A stretch of DNA of 7,662 bases from Anaerolineales bacterium (GTDB taxonomy: Bacteria; Chloroflexota; Anaerolineae; Anaerolineales; Villigracilaceae): contig JAICRQ010000157.1 in the NCBI GenBank assembly GCA_025966435.1, positions 1 to 7,662 on the forward strand, read 5' to 3'. Position numbers and translations under genes: made by a program. Below, piece by piece: positions 1 through 6,700 of the stretch (its first letter is position 1; each line of letters opens with the position of its first letter). The notes below the pieces were generated by a model, which was given only the letters and a program-made list of their open reading frames with translations, was not told the origin of the DNA and did not search any database.

Positions 1-253
1 CATCGGTGTAGCGCACCCGCTTTCCGTCAATGTGGAAACTTTCGGCACGGCGAAGATCGCAGACGAAAAGATTGCTACGCTGATCAACGAATTCTTCGAT
101 CTGCGCCCCGGCGCGATCATCCGCGACCTGGGCTTGCGCAAGCCGATCTACCGCAAGACTGCCGCCTACGGTCACTTCGGTCGCGACGACGTCGAATTCC
201 CCTGGGAACGGACAGATAAGGCAGATGCATTAAAGCAAGCGGCAGGGCTGTAG
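1..253 (+). CDS. metK: S-adenosylmethionine synthetase (methionine adenosyltransferase), C-terminal part only
   Basis: The enzyme makes S-adenosylmethionine from methionine and ATP in the cytoplasm, supplying the cell's main methyl donor. The frame is open from base 2 and runs 83 codons to a TAG at 251-253; the rest lies left of the window, since the family is usually about 380-410 residues long. The visible part carries the family's C-terminal landmarks in order: IGVAHPLSV and VETFGT, then [30 protein letters not shown], and the closing [12 protein letters not shown]. The GHFGR segment and the FPWE/DKA ending are strongly conserved in MetK. The GTG at 32 is an internal valine, not a start. 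The gene converges on the large minus-strand gene to its right and shares a terminator with it. Nothing suggests truncation or decay; it is partial only because the window begins inside it. Confidence 0.96.
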   Translation, partial: IGVAHPLSVNVETFGTAKIADEKIATLINEFFDLRPGAIIRDLGLRKPIYRKTAAYGHFGRDDVEFPWERTDKADALKQAAGL

Positions 254-278
254 AAAGTACATATATACATAGAAATGT

Positions 279-319
279 AAACAAAAAGCGCCTCTGAAAT
301 TCAGAGGCGCTTTTTGTTT
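279..319. terminator. Bidirectional rho-independent terminator between metK and the convergent gene
   Basis: A 19-bp perfect inverted repeat (arms 279-297 and 301-319) encloses a three-base loop (AAT). The core GCGCCTCTGA/TCAGAGGCGC is G+C-rich, with an A tract on the left and a T tract on the right. Read on either strand it gives a strong stem followed by TTTTTGTTT. It starts 25 bases after the metK stop and lies 15 bases beyond the stop of the minus-strand gene, so it can terminate both. Confidence 0.93.
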
Positions 320-334
320 GTAAACTCACTAACT

Positions 335-3295
335 CTATGGAAGGCTGAAACGAAGATGGGTATCGAGGCCGACGTTGTTATACCATGGCAACCAATAGAT
401 GGTATCGAGTACGCTGTTCGGCAAAGCCATGAATTCAGAATAGCTGGTCTGGACACCATTCACTTCATAGATCATACGCGCTGCTGCTACGATATCAACA
501 TTGCTTTGGATTTTGACCGGTCCGTTATTGATGCCTGGGAAGCTCCGCCTCAAGCTCTCACCCGGTGCTAGGATGAAAGGACTGCCTGTCACCGGTACTC
601 CGCCTATGGTCACGTGTACTGTAGCAGTCGAAGCGCTCACGTTTCCAAAGCGCAGCTGGCTGTCCAATCCCGCGTTGTTGTTGTACCATGGCAGCCAATA
701 GGTGTTGTCCAGCTGGTTGTTCGGCAGTGCCATCAGTTCGGAGTAGCTAGTATAGAGGCCCTGCACTTTGTAGATCATGCGCTCTGCGGCCACGATCGGC
801 ACGTTGCTTTGGATCTTCACCGGTCCATCATCAACGCCAGGGAAGCTCTCCCTCAAGCTCTCACCCGGCTGCAGGGTAAAGGGACTGCCCGCCACAGGCA
901 CACCACCGATCGTCACATGCACTGTGGCGGTCGAGGCACTAACATTTCCAAAGCGCAGCTGGCTGTCCAACCCTGTGTTATTGTACCAGGGCAGCCAGTA
1001 GGTGGTGTCCAAAGTCTTCTCTGGTACGGCCATAATCTCGGAGTAACTGGTCTCTGCGCCATGCGCTCTGTAGATCATGCGCTCTGCGGCCACGATGTTC
1101 ACATTGCTCTGGATCTTGACCGGACCGGCATCGACGCCAGGGAAGCCGCGCCTCAAACTCTCGCCTGGCTGCAGGGTAAAGGGACTGCCCGCCACAGGCA
1201 CACCACCGATCGTCACGTGTATTGTGGCGGTCGAAGCACTCACGTTTCCAAAGCGCAGCTGGCTGTCTAACCCTGTGTTGTTGTACCACGGCAGCCAGTA
1301 GGTGTTGTCCAGTTGGTTGTTCGGCAACGCCATGAGCTCGTCGTAGCTGTTCTCTGCGCCATTTGCTCTGTAGATCATCTGCTCCGAAGCCACGATGTCC
1401 ACATTGCTATTTAGCTGCACCGGACCGGCGTCAACATTACTGAAGCTTTTCTCCATGCTGCTTCCCGCCACGGAGAATGGACTGCCCGTTACCGGGTTGC
1501 CATCGATTCGTATCTGAACCGTTGGCTGCACCGGATTATTACTGAGAGAGATCTCCCACCATTTGCCATCGTTCTCCCTGGAGTTCGAGTTGTTATCCTC
1601 GCCACGGCTGACAATATAGATGTTCTTGACTGCCGGGTTGGAGCTGCTCGGAGCATAGGCGATGTCCGAATGCAGCCGTTCTCCGCCTCCCTCTCCCATG
1701 AACGAGACGTCGTAAGCGCGCAGCAGGGCGCCCGCCTGACTGACTTCGGCGACATATTCCTCCCCACCCGCCATCGAGCCGTGGATGAGGATCGTGCCGT
1801 TACTGCTATGGAAGCCAATCCCTTCCATGTCGGTGAAGCCCCAGGCGTTCGTGTCGAAGTGCTGCATTGGACCATCATCGCCTCCGCCGATAACCTGGTT
1901 CACCCCCAGAGTGAAATAGTAGATTTCTGCATCTACACCGCCGGCCAAGAACAATGTGTTATTGCCGTACGCTACATCTTCCAGGTCGGTTTCTAAATAA
2001 TACTTAGACACAACATCATCCGAAGTACAATACGCTCCATCCGGACCAATATAGATCTCAAAATAGGTGCCATCGCTGCGATCGCTGGAGATGTAAATGC
2101 GATTCGTATGCGGGTTGATCGCTAACCCGGTCGGTTCGTTATTGTAGGCCATTGTGCTGCAGGTAGAAAGCAGCGTGCCTGAGGTGGTGGCAGTGAACAC
2201 GTTCGCCCCTTCCCAGTACAAGTTCATTTCATCCACTTCACTATCGGTGATCACAAACCTGTTCTGCTGGGGCCAGTAGTCGATCCCGGAGGGATCGGGG
2301 GAGGACGGATCCCAGGCTGTATTGTTGATGTTCTGAACGCGCACAAGCGTCGCTGGCAGGATCGGTACTCCACCTGGTAGAGCCCCGGCGGCATTCAGTG
2401 CCAATTCCCTAATCTGTCCACTTTCAGACGATGGCTCTCCGCTGTCCAGCAGGAACAAATTCATGTTCGAGGGGTCGTCTGTGCGATCAACACTGGGGGC
2501 AAACACTAGAGTCTTCGGGCTTGCCAGTTGAAGAGAGCTCAGGTCATATTCAGATACTTTTTGACCGCGCTGCGTAAGCTTATACAATCTCTGATTGGTT
2601 TGATCTGAAAGATAGAGATGACCATCCTGCGGGTTGAATGCAATACCCTGGAGGCTACCAGCTTTCAGGGACGTCAAGCTGATGACAGAGACTTTGGCTC
2701 CAGACCCCAGACCTGATGCGGGATTCGGCGTTATGACCAGTTGATCTCCATTGGCATTTAAGACAAACATGCGCCCGGTGGCAGGGTCAAAGGTAATGCC
2801 ACGAGCTGCCTGCACATTCACTGCATCGAGGTCATGACTCTGCACGGCACGGCTCCCCGGTACGGGCAAACCATTTGTACCAACAGAAATTTCATCCAGT
2901 TGTTTATTGGCACTCCCAAGAGCAAACAACCGGTTCGTATGCCCGTTAAATGCAATATTGCGAACATCCGCAGCGGGAACGTTCAGTCCCGGGGCACCGA
3001 CAGACTCTTCATACATCGTGATACCTTTCGCACTACCATCTTCCTGCCATAGAAGAAATGCGTTGGCATCTGGTAAAAACGCCAGTCCCTGAGGATGGCT
3101 CACGCCATATTCCTCTGTGTAAATAGTTCTTACCTCATACCAGGGTTTATCCGCCTGCTGAGCCAGAGCGACATAACTCGCCGCAGGAACAATTAAGGCA
3201 ACGATCACAAGAAAAATCAAAAAATACCTTACGGGAATAGACCATCTGGGACGAACTCTGGTACTTACCCCCCTGTGCTGAGCTGAATTAGACAT
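335..3295 (-). CDS. Exported beta-propeller protein with four C-terminal WYNN-type repeat modules
   Basis: This 986-residue protein is probably secreted or surface-exposed; its function is unknown. ATG at 3293-3295 is chosen because AGGAG lies six bases upstream and a good signal peptide follows: arginine-rich start (residues 8-23), hydrophobic core 24-39, and an Ala-Leu-Ala site at 43-45. Residues about 56-585 hold at least ten propeller-type strand motifs of the form xGIAFNPxxGxLYLSD (for example near 69, 165, 216, 389 and 490), probably two NHL/SdiA-regulated or phytase-like propellers. The second begins with SGIDYWPQQNRFVITDSEVDEM (337-358), which I associate with such calcium-rich propellers. 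Residues about 583-986 are four copies of a ~100-residue module. The only two cysteines, C379 and C423, may form a disulfide. The downstream neighbour is convergent metK. The next gene upstream on this strand ends in the same module. No catalytic motif was recognised. Confidence 0.93.
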   Translation of the reverse strand: MSNSAQHRGVSTRVRPRWSIPVRYFLIFLVIVALIVPAASYVALAQQADKPWYEVRTIYTEEYGVSHPQGLAFLPDANAFLLWQEDGSAKGITMYEESVGAPGLNVPAADVRNIAFNGHTNRLFALGSANKQLDEISVGTNGLPVPGSRAVQSHDLDAVNVQAARGITFDPATGRMFVLNANGDQLVITPNPASGLGSGAKVSVISLTSLKAGSLQGIAFNPQDGHLYLSDQTNQRLYKLTQRGQKVSEYDLSSLQLASPKTLVFAPSVDRTDDPSNMNLFLLDSGEPSSESGQIRELALNAAGALPGGVPILPATLVRVQNINNTAWDPSSPDPSGIDYWPQQNRFVITDSEVDEMNLYWEGANVFTATTSGTLLSTCSTMAYNNEPTGLAINPHTNRIYISSDRSDGTYFEIYIGPDGAYCTSDDVVSKYYLETDLEDVAYGNNTLFLAGGVDAEIYYFTLGVNQVIGGGDDGPMQHFDTNAWGFTDMEGIGFHSSNGTILIHGSMAGGEEYVAEVSQAGALLRAYDVSFMGEGGGERLHSDIAYAPSSSNPAVKNIYIVSRGEDNNSNSRENDGKWWEISLSNNPVQPTVQIRIDGNPVTGSPFSVAGSSMEKSFSNVDAGPVQLNSNVDIVASEQMIYRANGAENSYDELMALPNNQLDNTYWLPWYNNTGLDSQLRFGNVSASTATIHVTIGGVPVAGSPFTLQPGESLRRGFPGVDAGPVKIQSNVNIVAAERMIYRAHGAETSYSEIMAVPEKTLDTTYWLPWYNNTGLDSQLRFGNVSASTATVHVTIGGVPVAGSPFTLQPGESLRESFPGVDDGPVKIQSNVPIVAAERMIYKVQGLYTSYSELMALPNNQLDNTYWLPWYNNNAGLDSQLRFGNVSASTATVHVTIGGVPVTGSPFILAPGESLRRSFPGINNGPVKIQSNVDIVAAARMIYEVNGVQTSYSEFMALPNSVLDTIYWLPWYNNVGLDTHLRFSLP
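347..1549 (-). repeat. Four tandem WYNN modules (C-terminal region of the 986-residue protein)
   Basis: The units, in coding order, are 1549-1250, 1249-950, 949-647 and 646-347, encoding 100, 100, 101 and 100 residues. Each runs from a short linker through (V/I)xVTIGGxPVxGSPF, LxPGESLRxxFPG, GPVKIQSNVxIVAAERMIY, TSYSExMALP and ends with YWLPWYNN...GLDxxLRF. The phase is set by the protein end: the last unit stops at LRF followed only by Ser-Leu-Pro and the stop codon. Unit 1 is the most divergent (SEQM in place of AERM). Unit 3 has one extra asparagine after WYNN. Predicted to be mostly beta-strand; I do not know a named family for it. Confidence 0.9.
867..1216. repeat. Near-identical 300-bp direct DNA repeat inside the module array
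   Basis: Bases 867-916 and 1167-1216 are identical over 50 bp, exactly 300 bp apart, and similarity continues beyond with scattered, often third-position, differences (through the AAGCGCAGCTGGCTGT block at 951-966 and 1251-1266). A second shared block, TGTAGATCATGCGCTCTGCGG, occurs around 769 and 1069. Identity at this level points to recent duplication or gene conversion between modules 2 and 3 rather than selection on protein alone. Confidence 0.85.
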
Positions 3296-3301
3296 ATCGT
3301 T

Positions 3302-3306
3302 CTCCT
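3302..3306 (-). promoter_or_regulatory. Ribosome binding site of the 986-residue protein
   Basis: On the minus strand GAGAGGAGAACGAT immediately precedes ATG. The AGGAG core is six bases from the start codon, near the optimum. It fixes the start at 3295 and supports the signal-peptide reading. Confidence 0.8.
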
Positions 3307-3365
3307 CTCGCCATTAAATTTCAGATAGTAGGCGGGAACGTGTTATCTGTTCGCCGCTGGTTACC

Positions 3366-3379
3366 TTTATCTTGATAAA
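3366..3379. promoter_or_regulatory. Perfect 14-bp interrupted palindrome, possible operator
   Basis: TTTATC-TT-GATAAA is a 6-bp inverted repeat with a two-base centre, ending about 70 bases upstream of the ATG of the 986-residue protein. The spacer is too short for a stable RNA hairpin, so a dimeric regulator site is the more natural reading. It is A+T-rich and could be chance. Confidence 0.3.
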
Positions 3380-3614
3380 TATCGTCCATCTAACCAACTA
3401 TGCGCACCAGGCTGGACGCACAGGCCTCATTCAGAGCATTCCAGCGAAATAAAGCCATAATTGTTACAAACCGTTCGATGGAAACCCTTCAATTACTAGA
3501 ACGTATGAGAGTCCCCCGGGAGATACGGCTCTTCCTAGCCTAATGGAGTACTTAAAGCGAAATATCCTCGCAAAAGTATGTTAAGACTACTCAGAACAAG
3601 ACGGTACACCTTAC

Positions 3615-3643
3615 AGTATGGTTACATAGTTACATGACATTAA
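3615..3643 (-). promoter_or_regulatory. Weak candidate promoter for the 986-residue protein gene
   Basis: On the minus strand TTAATG (3643-3638) is followed after exactly 17 bases by CATACT (3620-3615), matching the sigma-70 consensus at 3 of 6 and 4 of 6 positions. If used, it would give a 5' leader of about 310 bases. The match is poor and rests mainly on the spacing and on two ATGTAAC repeats lying in the spacer. Confidence 0.2.
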
Positions 3644-3651
3644 GGTTACAT
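3620..3651 (-). repeat. Three direct repeats ATGTAAC (GTTACAT on the plus strand)
   Basis: GTTACAT occurs at 3621-3627, 3629-3635 and 3645-3651, with start-to-start spacing of 8 and 16 bases. The outer two are extended to GGTTACAT. A degenerate GTTACAA lies further on at 3463-3469. Clustered, same-orientation copies in a presumed promoter region suggest binding sites for a regulator that I cannot name. Confidence 0.5.
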
Positions 3652-3666
3652 TGTCGTTGCTGTGCG

Positions 3667-3698
3667 AAAAAGGCTGTCGGCATGTAAGTATGACAGCC
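3667..3698 (-). terminator. Rho-independent terminator of the upstream repeat-protein gene
   Basis: Read on the minus strand, GGCTGTC (3698-3692), a 13-base loop and GACAGCC (3678-3672) are followed at once by TTTTT (3671-3667). It begins 35 bases after the TAA of the gene ending at 3733, the expected place and orientation. Confidence 0.82.
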
Positions 3699-3732
3699 AT
3701 CTTGAAGATCCTTAGTAAGGGTTAATTTAGCT

Positions 3733-6700
3733 TTAGGGAACTCCAAAGCGGAGCTGGGTATCCAGATCGACGTTGTTGTACCAGGGGAACCAGAAGGTTG
3801 CATCCAGCAAAGCGTTTGGCAGGGCCATCATTTCGGAGAAGCTAGTCTCGATGCCTTTCACCTTGTAGATCACGCGCTCCGCTACCACGATCGGTACGTT
3901 GCTCGTGATCTTCATAGGGCCGTTGTTGATGTTCGGGAAGCTCTGGCGCGTGCTCTCCCCTGGTTGTAGCGTGAAGGGACTGCCGACCATTTCCTGCCCA
4001 CCGATGTAGACCCTTACTGTCGCTGTCTGGTCGCTCACGTTCCCGAACCGCAGTTGTGTATCTAAATCCACGTTGTTGTACCAGGGGAGCCAATAGACGG
4101 TATCGAGTTGGCTGTCTGGCAGCGCCATCATTTCGGAAAAACTGGTCTGGATGCCCTTCACTTTGTAAATCACCCGCTCCGCCGCGACAATGTTCTGCGT
4201 ACTCTCGATCTTCACCGGTCCGTTGTTCACGCCCGGATAGCTCACGCGTGTGCTTTCGCCAGCGGCAAGATTGAAGGGGGTCTGCTGTACGCCACCGATG
4301 GTCACCGTAATCGTCGCTTGCTGATCCGTGACGTTGGCGATGCGTAGCTGTGTATCAAGATCTACGTTGTTGTACCAGGGCAACCAATAGACGGTATCTA
4401 ATTGGCTGTTCGGCAGCGCTATCATTTCGGAGAAGCTAGTGTGGACGCTATTGACCTTATAGATCGCTCGTTCTGCGACGACAATGTCCTGATCGCTCTC
4501 GATCTTCACCGGTCCGCTGTTCACCCCCGGATAACTCACGCGTGTGCTCTCGCCAGTAGCCAGGTTCAAAGGTGTCATGGCTATACCGTCAATAGTCACC
4601 TGCACGGTAGCGGGACTATTAGTTGCATTCGCGATGCGCAGCTGCGTATCCAGACCAACATTGTTGTACCAGGGAAACCAGTAGGTTTTGTCCAGTTGAT
4701 TATCCGGTAAGCCCATCATTTCCGAGAAACTGGTCTGGACGCCCTTTACCTTGTAGATCACACGTTCCGCCGCCAGGATCGAAAAATCATCTGTATTGAC
4801 GACCTTCACGGGACCGTCATTTAGACCTATATAGCTTCTCCGTTGGCTTTCGTGTGGGGATAATACATAGGAATCGACTTCTGAACTTCCTATGATCACA
4901 TCCACCGTACTATCCAAACCATCGTATTCATACGCCCCGATATCACAATGACTGCGCTGTGGGCGCGTCACGCCACGTTGATCGGTAAGGGGGCAGCTTG
5001 TATTATCTCCTGCGTCAATCGCCGGGGAGCCCGCGCCAAGCGCCATCGTTTGTGTGAAACCGCCGCTATCCTGCAGTGGACCCAGCAGTGGGTCTTCATC
5101 AAGATTCCCCACACCTGTATAACCACCCTGTACAATGCTATAGGTCACGACTGCCGTGCCAGAGGTGTTAGCGATTTCCCCGCCAATATCTCCGTATAGA
5201 ATACTGTTGTAGATATTGATATTGCCACTTTCATTGTAAATCGCAGCACCATTGACATTCGCTGCATTATTACTGAACGTCGTATTGATCAGGTCGATCG
5301 TACCGCCAGTTGCGATGTCAAAAAACCCGCCGTTGATTATCCCACCGCCATTCATGCCCGCTGTGTTATCACTGAAGGTCACATTTGTCAGGAGTAAGTC
5401 GCTGTAATAAGCGTTAGCAATTCCGCCACCACTCATATCCGTCGAGTTATTGCTGAAAGTTACATTTGTTAGAATGCTTAGGACTGGACCGCTCGAACCA
5501 ATCAGCATTCCACCTCCCCCATCACTCGCAGAATTGTCACGGAAGGTCACATTCGTAAGTGTTGATGACCCATAGGGAATATTGGACAATCCGCCACCGC
5601 CTGCAGCTGTGTTACCACTGAAATTGACATTCACTAACTCTAGTTCCCCGCCGTTGTTGATCATACCTCCCCCGGTTCTGACAGCAGTGTTATTCTCAAA
5701 GATGACATCTGTAAGGCTCAGACGAAAACTGGCAGATGACAAGTCAGGGAAAAAGCGGGTGGCCATCCCTCCTCCTTCCCCAAACGCAGTATTGTCCTTA
5801 AAAACTACGTTGGTCAGAGTCAGCTCGATAGTAATATTGCCTCCCTCGGTATGAGATGCGTATATCCCTCCGCCAAATCCTGCGTGGTTATCCGTAAAGA
5901 TCAGCCCATTCAACTGGGGGCTACCTTTATTGATATACATTCCACCACCGTAATAGTACTGGGATGAAGCTAGATCGTTTGCGTTTCCAGCTGTAATCGT
6001 AAAACCGTCCAGAATAGCGGAGTGGTTCGTATCACTGGCGACCACCACATGATAGGAGTTATCGCTAGTGTCCCCTTCCACGCCAATATCCCCGCTTAGA
6101 ACCGCGACATTAGTTTCATAATCCCTGTGGTCACGCTCCGTCTCTGTACCGACGAAGCCGCCATATACTGCCACGCCATTTTTGAGTGTAAAGGAAATCG
6201 TTCGATCTGTCATCGAAGTCGGCTTGTACACTCCCGCAGCTACCCAGATCTCATCCCCGTTGGATGCCGCGGCAAGAGCCGATTGCAGATCGGTGTAAGC
6301 ATTCGTCCAGGATGAGCCATCGTTTGATCCATTCGCATCCCACTTAACGTAATGGATCTGAGGAGTAAGATTGAATTTGGCAATAAAGACATCCAAACTT
6401 CCCGCGCTTGTCAGTGTGCTCGTACCCGTTCCCAGCTCGAAATCGACCGTATCTGAGAAAGTGCCTATAAGGTATAGACTGCCATCATTTTGCACAGCAA
6501 TGCCATCACCGCTATCCGCTGACGCTCCGCCCAGGTTCTTCGCCCAAACGAAGTTTCCATCGCTATCCAATTTGCTGATAAAAATGTCACTATCGCCTGT
6601 ACTGGTCAGGTTGCTCGTCCCTGCTCCCGGGTCAAAATCGACCGTGCTGCTAAAATCGCCTGTGTAGTACACATTACCACTATCATCCAGAGCGAGACCA

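Larger units (their letters stand above)
3296..3732 (-). other. 437-bp non-coding gap between the two repeat-protein genes
   Basis: No convincing ORF lies here on either strand. In transcript order (right to left) it contains a terminator for the upstream gene (3698-3667), a cluster of ATGTAAC direct repeats (3651-3621), a stretch from about 3600 to 3385 with only small imperfect hairpins (for example GGCT-AGCC at 3527-3540 and CGTAT-ATACG at 3502-3527), a 14-bp palindrome (3379-3366) and the ribosome binding site. The strong terminator suggests that the two genes are transcribed separately and that the downstream gene has its own promoter here. I recognise no known riboswitch or small RNA. 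Confidence 0.7.

Noticed and set aside
32..34. GTG as the start of a 73-codon gene
   Set aside because: MetK similarity continues upstream to base 2, so this is an internal valine codon.
614..1270. 218-codon open frame on the plus strand
   Set aside because: It lies wholly antisense to the WYNN modules and stays open only because the 300-bp repeats have the same codon pattern. Its own translation repeats with the same period and resembles no known protein.
347..1549. Regular repeats as a CRISPR array or satellite DNA
   Set aside because: The period is about 300 bp, the repeats are in one intact reading frame and differences are largely compatible with coding constraint.
1670..1996. Plus-strand frame of 108 codons, and similar frames at 2834-3052, 5582-5854 and 6371-6667
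   Set aside because: All are antisense to strongly supported coding sequence, lack a credible ribosome binding site and have composition expected of complement-strand shadows.
3502..3540. Short hairpins as a riboswitch or small RNA
   Set aside because: Stems are only 4-5 bp with poor extension, and no consensus of a known riboswitch class is visible.
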